A DNA stretch of 64,000 bases from Mycteria americana (lineage: Eukaryota > Chordata > Aves > Ciconiiformes > Ciconiidae). Both the position numbers and the translations under genes were made by a program. The number at the start of each line of letters is the position of its first letter. Positions within the stretch are counted from its first letter, which is position 1. The DNA lies in contig NC_134365.1 in NCBI RefSeq assembly GCF_035582795.1, forward strand, positions 76,861,635 to 76,925,634, given 5' to 3'. Under the pieces are notes generated by a model. It worked only from the letters and a program-made list of their open reading frames with translations. It did no database searches and was not told the origin of the DNA. Shown one piece after another: positions 23,201-34,715 of the stretch.

Positions 23201-26200
23201 ATTGAGTTAATAATTTCTTTACCTAATTGGTCTCCTTAACATTTCACATAGTCACATGTTTTTTCAGATGATTCAACCAATTGATAATGTTTTGCCCTAC
23301 ATTTAGGGCACAATGCCAGAAAGAAATTCTCTTGACTTTGACTAAATCCTGCCCTATCGACCAGCACAGGCTTGCATAACCAGCTTTGCTTTAAGCTTTC
23401 ATTACACAACTTTTTTGAAAGTAAAAATCACCAACAACTTATTGCATTTCTAGTTCCCTTTAATTTCAAGTGTCTTAGCTCAACAAGACCTGCAATTTGG
23501 CTTGCTCTTTCTTTCACCCTCTTATGGTCGTTCTACTAGTCAATTTTCCTTACAACATAGTTCTTCTCTGTATTTTTTAATTAAAATATTACCATTAAAA
23601 TGCACATAGGTGAAGAGACTTGAAATGTGTACAAGAACTCCTTTCTCTTCTAAATAATAACTTTGAAGAATAGATATTGGGGTGATAAAATACATCAATG
23701 AGGGAGAAGAGCCAATGTGTAAGCGATGCAATTGCTGCCCTCAGCACCGTCACTAAAGCTGTGACTTAGACGTGCACAGAAGTTGTGGAAGCTTCATCCC
23801 ACATGTGATATCAGAAGGGAACAACCCCACAGTAGGAATAGGAAGGCAGAGGTGACAGCTGGTTGGAGGAGCAGCATTCCTTGACTTTAACAGTGTAGGA
23901 CTGAACTTCAGCTGTAAACCATAACTAGGTAAGTGTTGCCATGTTCTTTCATTAATGATGATCTGGATGGTGCCTGCTTCTCTTAATACATTACCTGAAA
24001 AGATCTTATTTTGGCAATAATGAGGAGTATTTCTGAATACTTTTAAAGAGAGCTTAAGAAACTGGGTTAAGAGTTTTAATGCCAGTTTTAAATATTACAA
24101 TAGCTTGATCTTTTGTTAATCACTTTTACATTCAGGAGCTGTCTCTCTAATGACATCCTTTCCTGGCAGATCTCAAAACCAGTTCAGAGGTGTCACTTTA
24201 AGAAGGGTGTGATGAAAATTCCACAAACAAAGGGGTGTAGTCTTGTGTGACTTATAATATATCTAATTGAGATGCATTTGTTGCTTTTATTTTTGATTGC
24301 CTCACTGATGTTACTGCACACCTAAGAATATTATTACAGGCAAGAGCAGCAGAAATTTGTCACCTGCTTCATGCCATTGCATACATGCAGCCAACCGTTC
24401 CTGGGATCCTAGCCTGGTTATAACTGATGCATTTAATGAACAGCAAGCTAATCTTGCAGATCTCAGGCTATTTGCCTTTCTTATCAGTGCTTGTATCTAT
24501 CTGCTTCATGAGGTAAGTGGCAACTTCATGTGGCAACTACCAAGTTGCTGTAATAAAAGGTGACTTACCACTGTTCTGTAAAGAACTGGTACATTTGGCT
24601 ACTTGCTCTGGCTTAAATAAGGCATTGCATGGTGCTTTAGACATGAGGGGAGGAAATTATGCCAATTTAAAACAAAATCAGGAAGTTTTACCATTAGGTA
24701 AGTCAAAATTGCTGGACCAGATGTGGTAGCACTTGAAGCATGAAGTAGTTTTATCAATGGGCTACTTATGAATTATTCCTTGGTGAATGTTCTCTTTTTG
24801 AGGGAGTTCTTAAGTGTTTTTTTTGCAATTCTATTCAATTCAAAATAGTTCTTGGACGGGGTAATAACGCAATGGCATAAATTCTGCCTACTTGGATTAT
24901 TTGTGCTGCATCATTATATTTTTGAAAGTCCAGCTAAAGAAATGTGATATTTACTGGCAATGGAAGTAGCTTTTCATCTTCTTTTCACCTAATCAAGAGT
25001 AATACAGAAATGCTGCACTAGCCTGCAGACAATTATTTGTAAGGTAGTGATAGTTTGTCCTTTGACAAGATTAGCTCTGTTCACATAGCTGGTAGAATAT
25101 GAATTTCATGCTTAAAATACAGCATGTGAAATCAAATGAAGAATCGATATAAAAAAGCAAGCTCAAAAAAGCACAAATGTAGTGATCACTTGGCTAAAAT
25201 TAATGGTGTGGCCTAGTCTGACAAGCCAGAACAGTACTAGAATAAAAACCCCATTTGAAATAGATTTTTTCTTGAGTGAGGGGAAAGTAGAGGTGGTTGC
25301 AGTGTTACAGTTTCCCCAATATTTTGTAGAGGACTTTAAGGAATTCTTTTAACATCTATTTTAATAAAATAGACAGGGCCTTCCAGAGGGGGGAGGAACA
25401 AGCAGAGCACTCTGATTAGCACCTCTTGTGATGAAACTTATATTACTGTGCACCTGAAGTTGGTGTGGAGAGTCACAGCTTTGGATTTTGGCCTAAGCAT
25501 CCCAAACCATTGCGTGCCTCAGTGAACAGAAGCATTCAGTGAAGTCCAATTTCACTAAATGTTTTATCTAAATACCTGCTTTCCCTAAAGTATGTTCTGT
25601 GCCTGTTTTGGCAGAAACTGATGTCTAACAAATATCATACTAAAAAAGCAAAATCAGATGAGACCAGATGAGAGCAAAACCAACCTCACGGACAGGCTAA
25701 GAAACACATTGACAGCAGTTCAATACCTGTGTCCAGTTGCCAGAAAACCTCTAATGGTCAATAAAAGGCAATAAAAGGCCTGACTGAATAAATGCACCAT
25801 TCAGTGTGCCTTCAAGAGCTCTAAACTCAGACTCCGGTATATCTCCTAGGGAAAAAAAGATCTCTTAGCCAGATGCCTTAACAGGAATACATTGCACCAG
25901 TCCTAGAGCTCTGCAGAAAGCTTACAGGTGATCACAGAAGCTGAGAGCAGTGTGACTGAGCTGAACTTTACAGTATTCATAGGAATACACAGGAAAAAGG
26001 AGTTTTCAGATATGTTCAGGGGTATTAGAGATTGCAGCCAACAGCATTTACAGGGAATAGTAAAGAAGAAAGCATATCTTTGCTGGTCATTACTGAAGAG
26101 CATTTTGGGCATCATCAGCTGCAGAAGCAACTCACGGTACCAGCTATGAGGTTTAAACTGTTACTGGTGGATTAATAGCTTTGAAACATAAAATACAAAT

Positions 26201-26544
26201 GCTTTCAAAATGAAAAGAAGGGATTTGAACCTAAAGAAAAGCAAATGTCACTGGATCTCCTTAGTCTACTCTCCTACCTATGACTGATGTCCTTTGACCT
26301 CAGTAGGTGTCCTACTCATGTGCAGACAGCCACATGATAAGCAAATACTACTTGCATAGAAAGCCATTTCCCAGAGCCGCTTACAAAAAGGATCACATAG
26401 CATTTTTGGCATCCTGTAAAGTGGACACTCATTAAAGTAGCGTAATTATTTAAAAAGATGAATTAAAGAGAAAAAAAAACTACTTGGAGGGGAGTTACAA
26501 AAATCAGCCAAACTCTCCTCAGCAGTGGCAGATGGTATAAGAAG
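17251..26544. other. Unannotated non-coding sequence, with weak repeat remnants
   Basis: No protein gene recognised over about 9 kb. The block at 19700-19775 ('aacatttatacagttctttc' ... 'cttcacaaatattatcc') weakly resembles the tail of an MIR/CORE element. A hairpin with 8-bp arms lies at 20210-20229 (gtgctgca / tgcagcac). Possible non-coding exons are discussed at 23894-24512. The 168-residue frame at 22634-23140 shows no domain. Confidence 0.4.
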
Positions 26545-26750
26545 ACGTGGAGGCCACAAACTGTTCTGGGAAGTCCAGATTGGACATTAGGATATGTTTT
26601 TGGTGGGAGGGTGGAAAAACACTGGAAGAGATGCCCTTGGAGGTTTTCAGGACCTTGCTAGACAAGATGACCTTCTGTAGTGTTGGTGGTAGCCCCAGTT
26701 CAAGTGGGCGTTTGGACATAATGATCTACAGAGGTCCCTGCCAGCCAATG
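26545..26750 (+). mobile_element. CR1 LINE 3' fragment
   Basis: 'ggaagtccagattggacatt' followed by 'ggtgggagggtggaaaaaca', 'cttggaggttttcagg' and a 'aatgatctacagaggtccct' block reproduces the end of the CR1 ORF and the short 3' untranslated region in plus orientation. Translation gives SRLDIRICF, matching CRLDIRKKF of the 5-kb copy. Frameshifts and a deletion in the 'lle-pro-leu-glu' region mark it as non-functional. It abuts a second CR1 in the same orientation. Confidence 0.75.
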
Positions 26751-26754
26751 TTGC

Positions 26755-27532
26755 TGTGCTACAGGTTTACAGGCACAAACAGACTGTGCATCTATGAGTA
26801 TCCATGCCCCCAGCACAGGCTGGGGGCCAACCAGCTGGAAAGCAGCTTTGCGGAAAAGTACCCGAGGGTCCTGGTGGACACCAAGTTGAACATGAGCCAG
26901 CAATGTGTCTTTGTGGCAAAAAAGGCCAACAGCATCCTGGGTTGCATTAAGAAGAGTGTTGCCAGCAGGTCGAGGGAAGTGATCTTTCCCCTCTACTCGG
27001 CACTAGTGAGACACATCTGTGGTGCTGGGTCCACTTCTGGGTTCCCCAGTATAAGCAAGACACAGGTGTACTGGAGCAAGTCCAGTAAAGGGCTGCAAAG
27101 ATGATTAAGGGACTGAAGCATCTGTCATATCAGGAAAGGCTGAGAGAGCTGGGATAGTTTAACCTGGAGAAGAGAAGGCTCAGGGGGCATATTATCCATG
27201 TTTATAAATACCTGATAGGAAGATGTAAAGAAGACAGAGCCAGACTCTTCTCAGTGGTATCCAGTGAACAGACAAGAGGCAATGGGCACAAAATACAAAG
27301 GATTCCATCTAAAGACAGGAAAAAACTTTTACAGTGAGGGTGGGCAAATACTCCAACACTGGCACTGGTTGCCCAAAGAGGCTGTGCAGTCTCCATTAGT
27401 GGATATCCAAAACCCAGCTGAACACAGCCCTGAGCAAGCTGCTCTAGTTAACTTTTCTTTCAGTGGGGGGCTGGAATACAGGAGCTCCAGAAGGGCCTCC
27501 CAACCTTATCATTCTGTGAGGCTGTGACTCTG
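26755..27532 (+). mobile_element. CR1 LINE, 5'-truncated, frame disrupted
   Basis: A second plus-strand CR1, longer than the 5-kb copy. It begins in the reverse-transcriptase region before the 'LGCIKKSVASRSREVIFPLY' block (about 26937-26996) and ends with the CR1 terminal motif 'cttatcattctgtgagg' near 27506. The coding frame is open only to about 27104. After that, frameshifts and stops interrupt the 'qrlre-lg', 'slekrrlrg' and 'hwnrlprev' equivalents, which are still readable piecewise (for example 'ggaaaggctgagagagctgg' near 27133 and 'cactggttgcccaaagaggc' near 27364). It is a dead pseudogenic copy; the internal divergence is greater than in the 5-kb copy. Confidence 0.9.
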
Positions 27533-28639
27533 ATTTCTGCAGCTTTTGTTGTGTCAGCAGTATGTCCGCTGGTATGACTGCAATGTGTGGTTAGTTCTTG
27601 GCTGTTCATATAGTGTAATACCTGAGTTGAGGCTTAACCAACACACACACAAACAGACACATGGGCTGGCTCTGCAGAGAGCCAGAGTGGGACAACGAAT
27701 GTAACATCTAAGGTGCATTTCTGTGTGGATGGTGCTACGTTTTCCCAGGATGAGCTGAGTTTAACAGCTTTTACAGATCAGAGTTCAGGCTAGTAAACTC
27801 TTCTGGCTTTAGCTGCATTCTGCTCCTGGAGTTGGAAGCACTGTGCATCTTGATGCAGAGACACCTTGGCCACTCCTCATCTAGCTTAGCCTCACTTATT
27901 TTCATACTGAGTATGGCTGGCTCCACTTGGAGATACTTTCCTTTCTCTAAATTCTGTTCTGTATCTTTTCAGGTTTCAGATTTTTTCATGAGAGCATGCC
28001 CTCTGCTACACTGTGTAATTTAATGGGAAGCTAACAGTGTGTTCATTTCCAACACCACAGCTCCTGAACGCTTTCTTTTTCAGATCAGTAGAACGTGGTG
28101 CATATGACATTATATTGAGGCCAGCCTATGCTGACTTCTCTATGGGAGGAGAAGAGGCTTCTGCCTCTGTAAACTCTCTGTCTCTGGAGTCCAAGTGAAA
28201 ATGAACATGCATACATCTTTAGGCACGGTAAAACAAGAGGAAAAGAGTGCAGTAATGATTTGCATTATGGTGTACAACAGTGAAAAGGATGTTGCATCCT
28301 CTTTAGTCCCTACAGCCCTACAGTAAAGTCCATCCTCAGCCTTTTTCAGGAGTGTAGCTGCTATATAAAGCCAAAGAGCATGGAAACAAGAACTGTCCTA
28401 CTCATGACCAAACGAAAAATGACACCTTCTTTCAGCTCTGCTTTTATGCTGAGAAATACTGGCAATTTGGTCATGGGGTCAAAGATTGCCTTTAGCCCAC
28501 CATGCCCTGCCTTGCCAAGGCTCTTTTTCTCCCCTGTCTCTGCTTGGCAGGAGAGAAAGAGGAGGAGGAAGAGCTTGGCAGGGCCCTGAGGGTACCAATA
28601 GGCCTTAATTGTCCAGTCCAGCCTCACCTGGGGCCTCTA
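27533..28639. other. Unannotated non-coding sequence
   Basis: A short CA-rich run (27639-27661) and an 8-bp hairpin at 27666-27685 (ctggctct / agagccag). No gene recognised. Confidence 0.4.
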
Positions 28640-29170
28640 CCCACAGCCTCTCCCAGGGACCATGGGGCTGTTTAAGCTCAGACCTGGGCTTCAGACCTTG
28701 CCAGAGCTACACTGTAGGTGTGCCTGTCTTTAGTTTTAACTGTGCTGGCCATGGACCCCCTTGATCTGGACCAGGCCTGACTGCAGACCTGCAACATTGC
28801 TGTGGACTTGCTTGGTTGTCACTGGCTGACTCTGACCCTCATTATTGACACTGGACCTAATCCAGACTTGCTAACTCATGTTCCCTCAGGCCTGCCTCAT
28901 CACCATGGACTCGCTTGATGATCTGGACTCTTGGTTGACCGCAGCTGTCATCCCCAGGGCTGCCCTGCACACCTTGCTTGGAGGCAGTGGGACAGGGCCT
29001 GGCTGGTGAGGCCCTGGTCCTGCTGGCCATGGTATCGTGCTTGGCTTCCCATCCCTTGGGGAGCAGCCGGCCCCTGCTGAGCCCTGACAGATCAGGAAGG
29101 AGAACTGGTGGCACACACATTGTTGCCTACTGGGGAAACCTTACCTGGGCAGCTGGTTAGGCAAACATGG
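28640..29170 (+). repeat. GC-rich GACT-repetitive tract, possibly retroelement-derived
   Basis: Compositionally distinct from its AT-rich surroundings. It is built from loose reiterations such as 'ctggaccaggcctgactgc', 'gtggacttgcttggttgtc', 'atggactcgcttgatgatc' and 'ctggactcttggttgacc'. Tracts of this style occur next to LTR retroelements in sauropsid genomes, and a similar one follows the LTR-like segment at 31,480-31,930. The open frames on both strands here (up to 87 residues) follow from the composition. Family unknown to me; the strand is arbitrary. Confidence 0.35.
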
Positions 29171-31039
29171 AGCTGCACAAGACTTGCAAGCTCTATAAGA
29201 GGGGAAAAATGCAGCTTGTGAGAATGTCTGACATGGTTGCACTTCTTGGAGAGAGCTGGACAAAACTATAGCAAGCCAATAGGAACATGTGCCTGGTGAA
29301 AATGTCCTAGACTATTCAGAGTTGGCCCTAAGTGACTAGCTCCCCTTCTCCATTAGCAATTTATGGAGTTATATCTTACTAGCAGCTGCTTTGCCACCAC
29401 TGCTCACATCAAGAAAATAGGATGTTATGTCTACAATATGCCTGTAAATGTGTGAAAAAGGCTCCAAACTGGGGCCCTGTCAGTTCTAGAGAACAAAAGA
29501 CTAACAGAAGAGACACAGAGCATTCCTTTTCAAAGACATGTCTCTTCTGAAAGTCTTTCAAGAGTTCCTCTTTCTTCTGGAAATATCTTTTGAGACTTTT
29601 TCCTTCATGTTCTGTCTCTGTGAGCCCATAACACTTTGGCCTGCAGAGGTGAAAGCTTTACGTTGTGACTTCCAAGAATGACTTGGTCCATAAGCTGTAA
29701 AAGCCTTGTATAGCATGTGTGTGTGCATGCTGATGCTGAAGACATGGATCTGACTCTTAGCTCACTGTGTATATTTGACCTAATTTTAAATTTGGCACTG
29801 CCTTGGCACTGCCAGCACTCTACTGGCAGCAGGCTGGAGCTCACAGCAAGCTGCCAAACTATCCCGATAAGGAGGGCACCTGCAGAGGTGATTATCTGAA
29901 CTGATCTCTGGGCTACTCTGTCTAGGCTGCTTCCTATCATCAGTGTCCCAGGGCAGTTAACCTGTGAGAGTCAGGCTGGTACTTCAGCAGAGGATGCATG
30001 GGGCCAGAGCTAGTGTGGCAGGGAGTAGGGTCCCCTCTGTCCAGTAGCAGAGGAGCAGCAGGCCCAGTTTCCCAAGGTGCTCTTGCTCTATATCTGCTAC
30101 TTCCCTTGCTGACCCCATTCCTGGCAGACGTGGGAAGCATGCAGCCAACTCCAGCTCCTCTTTGAAGCAGAAAAAAAACCCTAATTTTGCTTCTGCAGCT
30201 GGGATGCCTGGAGACAACTCTGTTGTCAGTAGTTTCCAGGTTGGATGGTTTAAAACTTGCTCTGGGTTATCTACATTAAAGTCCAGTCACAGAACTGTAC
30301 AGAGGTCAGCAGTATAGACTTACTCTGTAACGCAAGTGAAATGATACATGATGGTCAAACTGACAAATGAGATTTCCCTCTGTCTGCTAAACAGTGGAAA
30401 CAATAAACATACAAACAGGACATGGCATAATGAAAAAGTGAGCAGCCAGACAAAAATATATTCACTTAAAGATATAAAACATATGTTCTCTAAATCTTAG
30501 TAATTTTGTGTATTTTTCACTAGTAGGTAAGCTTGGAAAGACCTCAATGACCCTCAATGAGTTGGGGGTTTGGGTGTCTTTTCAGTTTTTAAAGAGTAAA
30601 TATCACATATTCAAGTCTAAGCGAGACCAGGAGCTGAGACAGAGACAGTTCATGATAAGGAAACATCTCCATTTCTGCTCGTGCTGCTATTCACCACTGG
30701 TGTCAGTGGGCTTTTACTGAGGCCTGGAGTGACAGAAGATTGTACAGGTTCAGAGAAAGAAACCTTGAAAAAAAAGACACAAAATGAGCACCTTTGAGTG
30801 TGTATCTTCATTTGTCTTCAGTTATCATCTGTAACAGGCAACAAGAATGACAAGTGGGAAAGGGAAGAAGGCCACTAACAAGAACTTCTTACATATGTTT
30901 GTATGTCCTCAACTTGGAAATAAAACTCCAGTGAACTGTATAGTCCCCACAGCTGAAGAAATTAGATTTTTGTCTATTGCTTTTGCAAGTTAAATGGTCT
31001 CACTTTATTTCTTAGCTGATATAAATTGCTGAAATATGC
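29171..31039. other. Unannotated non-coding sequence
   Basis: No gene or clear repeat. The 111-residue minus-strand frame near 29605-29940 has no recognisable motif. Confidence 0.4.
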
Positions 31040-31480
31040 AGAAGATCATCCCTGAGCAAGATAACAACATGAAAAACTACAAGAAGCTAGAGATAGCAAA
31101 GGAGGAGTAATGTATATGCAGCTGGCAATCCCTGATCTGTGGCTACACTAACAAGATAATAACATGAAAAACGGCAGCAATAAGAAACATATGTAACAAA
31201 AGAGGGGTTCTGACAAAATGGAATCGATGACTCGGGTAGAAATTATTAATGCAGCGATATGATAAGCACGAAAAAGAGTAACAGGAGGGATGGTGGGACA
31301 ACAGTTAACCAGTGTGGGTTTTTTATTTGGGAGGGGATGAGCGTCGGAAAGAGGAAGAACCTGGGAGGGTGAAAAGGGGACTGTAAGGGAATGCAAATGA
31401 TGTAACAGGGACTGACTGGAAGTACCTGCAACACCCCTGCACTTGATCTCTGCAGTTCAGAGGACAATAAACCTGCTGTT
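31040..31480 (+). mobile_element. Probable degenerate solo LTR
   Basis: The segment has the layout of a retroviral U3-R: an imperfect direct repeat of 21 bases (31057-31077 and 31152-31172, one mismatch, 95 apart) like an enhancer duplication, then purine-rich sequence. A promoter-proximal block with 'gcaaatgatgtaacaggg' follows near 31394, and an AATAAA signal in 'gacaataaacctgctgttt' near 31463. No gag, pol or env sequence is seen nearby and I could not define terminal TG...CA borders or a target duplication, so the borders are estimates. An unrelated single-copy region is possible. Confidence 0.4.
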
Positions 31481-31930
31481 TCCACCTTACTCATGTCTGA
31501 CTTGCTTCCTTGGTCAGGAGGGACCTGGCATATTTTTCCTTGTCAGGGCCTTCAGTCCTTGCCCCAGTTATGCTGTAGATATTCCTGTGCCCAGCCCTGT
31601 CTCTGGCACTGTTTCCCAGTTGGATTTCCGATCCATGATGTAGGTATCTTGTATCTTGTCTCCCGGACAGACCTCAGGTCTACGTTGTAGTCTTGTCTCC
31701 AGTTCTGTCTTCTGATGTTCCTGACTGGACTCCCTGGACAGATTCCAGACCTCACCATCACCTTGCCTTGCCTGGGACTGTCGATGGGTGCTGCACACCC
31801 TATTCACATACTGTAGGACTGTGCCCTGGCCAGCGAGGGCATTATCTGTGCCGTGGTCACCCTTGGCCCCAGCTTGTCCTCTCTCATGGAGAAACCCTGC
31901 TCTTGCTGCTCCCTGACTCTACCTAACATC
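31481..31930 (+). repeat. GACT/CTGG-repetitive tract downstream of LTR-like segment
   Basis: Loose reiterations like 'ctgactggactccctggac', 'tcttgtctcccggacagacc' and 'tctcaggtctac' units resemble the tract at 28,640-29,170. The position directly after an AATAAA-bearing LTR-like block suggests U5/leader-derived sequence of an unknown endogenous LTR element. No primer-binding site or coding remnant was identified. Confidence 0.35.
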
Positions 31931-33493
31931 AACAAAGGAAGACCTAGAAGGTACCACCTAGTACCACCACTTCACATCTTTGTCTCCCAGCATAAATGAA
32001 ATTACTTTCTAAATTACCTTCCGGATCTTATTTATTGCAACGAACATTTATGAAAAGTGAGTTTATGTATTCTTCTCCCCCTTCAACATATTTGACCAGC
32101 AAGGTTTGTTCACGTCTGAAATATTTTCTTCCAATAAGAAATTTCTCCAGCCTTTCTGAAGAATTTGGTTGGTGTTTGCTTTTGTCACATCTTTCCTTTC
32201 CATATTCACTGCCATGATGTTTTCTTAGCATACAATACTTAGGGTGCAGAACAAAAGGCTTCAGTCCTGATATAGTTGCTCCATGGGTCACTCCTCTGCC
32301 TCTACATGCAAAAGGAGGGGAGTCTCATTAGAGTAGGGATTCCTAGTTAGTTCAGCTGATGAAAAATTGCCAGCTAGTGAAACAACCCTAATGTATGCAG
32401 TATCTTTGGAAACAGCCTTGGAACTATTGTTTTTACTAAGAAATGCTACTGTCCCAGGGAGACAGGAGACTAGCTGAAATCATAAGAAACCTAAGAGAGT
32501 TTTCATCCATGCTTACTCTTTTTTGTATGCACTCCCTATCACCAGGCTGCTTGCTTTAATAGACCCTCACAAATCTAGGCTAGATATTCGACTTCTTGTT
32601 GTCCTTCCAAAGCTACTCTCTTTTGTCAGTAATCCTTCTGAGTACACTGATTTTTTCAACTGTTTTGAGTTAACTCAAGTGGTCAAGCTGTGGCCATGCA
32701 TAGCTAATTATACTGGAAGGAGAAAAATGAGTACATTGATTAACATTCTGTTCCCTTTGGAGAGACTAGGAAATTACTTTGGCAGCTCCAGATTCACTGA
32801 CACCCTGCTGGCAGCTTATTGTCCATGTTTTCTGAATTGCAATCATTTTTGAAAAATGTGGCTGATCCTTGACTGTTGACTGGGAGGGTGAGAACAGAGT
32901 TCCAGGGATTTGATGTCTGATGCTGTTTTAAAAAGCTTTTCTTCATTGGGGCCCCCTGTGGCCTTTCTCCATAGCGGACCTGAGCATTGCAGGCTTAATT
33001 ACTTGCTCTGTTTCCATTCGTGCACAGCAGCCTCCGCACAGGGCTCTGCGTTCCTGAGGACTCCAGAAGAATTTCATCGGACATAACGACAGTCAGAGAG
33101 ATCCAGCATTATACAACTGGTCCTGCTAAACATGCCTGGGCTGACTGCTCTACCCCTCCATGACATTATACTTATTAAGAGACAATGCAGAGAAGGCTCT
33201 GGAATAAGCGCACAGAAAACAGGAGATCTTTTGTTGGCTTATATTAAGACCTTAAACATATATTTTTTCTTTAGGGTTCTCCCTTGTCTTTGTCAGACCC
33301 AACAGTTTTCTTCATGCTGTGACAATTAATTGGATTATTTTCATTTAAAGATCCAAGCCCACAAGATAACTGGAATGGAACGGAATTGTTTTCCTTTCTC
33401 TGCTCTCCCTCATTAGTAGTCTAAACAAGTGTGAGGCTGCATTAAGTTTGTAACTATTTTGTTAGCTTGGAATCACTTTCTTCTCTTCTGCAG
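31931..33493. other. Unannotated non-coding sequence
   Basis: AT-rich; no repeat family or gene recognised. The 109-residue frame at 32523-32852 has no identifiable domain. Confidence 0.4.
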
Positions 33494-33615
33494 ATGGAGA
33501 CTGTGCTTAGATCATTATATTCCAGTGTGTGACTGTGGTATATTGAAAGTGAAAAGGCTAGTTATATAATTTGTGTCTTCAATTACCTTGATAGTGAAAA
33601 AGAAGGACAACAAAG
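33494..33615 (+). ncRNA. Candidate non-coding exon with strong splice sites
   Basis: A pyrimidine tract, 'ctttcttctcttctgcag', ends at 33493 and makes a very good 3' splice site. A consensus 5' splice site, AAAG|GTAAG, follows 122 bases later (GT at 33616-33617). All three frames contain stops within the 122 bases, so it would be untranslated: an exon of a long non-coding RNA or an upstream leader exon. It lies about 8 kb upstream of the CpG-island promoter on the same strand. Isolated good-looking splice pairs also occur by chance, so RNA evidence is needed. Confidence 0.3.
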
Positions 33616-34591
33616 GTAAGTCTCACAAAGAAGAGCAGCAAAAAAGGAAGGAAATTACAGCATGTTTACATATTTTTTACTACAAAAGTAGCATAAAAGT
33701 CTACCTAATCAAATCTCTGTGCTGAGAGACTAAATTGGGAAGATGATAGTATCATTGCAAGCTCTGCCTGCAACACAGGTGAGACTTCAAAACGTCATCC
33801 CATTTATTATGTATGTCTTCACAAGGTGATTGTCTGAATTTCTTATGGGTTTGACCTACAAATGCAATGGTTGACCAGTTCCTCTCCTTAGTAAACTTGG
33901 AAAACTATTACTGAAATGCTAAAACTGTTGCTGAAATGCTCACAGTAGTTAGCACTTCATTTGGAAACCTTCACAGGATCGCTTTTGAGATGAATGGGAG
34001 AAGCACACACTCATCTCTGTGTTTGCATCACACACTGACTGAACATTCAGGCAGATACCCTACTGTGTAGGGCAATAGCATGTAGCCCTTACTTGTTCTT
34101 TATTGACATTAAAACTTAAGAATGCAACTGATCTTGCTGGCATAAGCCAGTACACTCGACATCTTCACATGCCAGATTTAATTACACTGACTGTGCGTGT
34201 ATGTGCTTGTGTGTATGACAGACAAATGGATAGAGTCAGAGACCCCATAAAATTTATGTCAACCAAGAACTGATTCTTGTTATATCAAGACTTCACCAAT
34301 TCATCTTTTACTAGAAAAAGAGTACATTTTCTGGATATTTATAGGGACTGTATGAGAGACATGAGGAAACTGATTCTTATACCCGCATTTCAAAACAGAA
34401 TTACACTTTGATTTTGAAATGTTTTGTCTAGAAACTCCTACTTTACATTAGATGATACATGTAGTTAAGGAAATTTGTGAAGCAGCCAGCTTATTTAAGA
34501 ACTGACCTTTGCCCAGTTGTGAACTATTATTTTTATATCCCTGTAGATTTTTACTGCATTTAATTGATGTGTGAGAAATACCCAGACCTCA

Positions 34592-34715
34592 AGAGCTGAC
34601 AGCTCTGCTCCTGCAAAGAGTTTTCTCTCTCTTTGCTCTGCATAGCAGAGCCGAAGTTTACTGTTTACTGCCAAGGTTGGAGAAGTGCCCTTTCTGCAAC
34701 CTTGGCAGTAAACAG
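34592..34715. repeat. Cluster of four perfect inverted repeats
   Basis: Four perfect stems lie back to back. Stem 1 is 34592-34597 with 34601-34606 (agagct/agctct, 3-base loop). Stem 2 is 34613-34620 with 34629-34636 (gcaaagag/ctctttgc). Stem 3 is 34635-34641 with 34645-34651 (gctctgc/gcagagc, 3-base loop). Stem 4 is 34661-34679 with 34697-34715, a 19-bp perfect match beginning ctgtttactgcc, with a 17-base loop that can add a further AGAA/TTCT pairing. The fourth resembles a short pre-miRNA-like hairpin, but I do not recognise a known miRNA. Template-switch mutation is an alternative origin. Confidence 0.8.

Noticed and set aside
27639..27661. CA-rich run as Z-DNA or regulatory microsatellite
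   Set aside because: Only about five CA units with interruptions; too short to claim anything.
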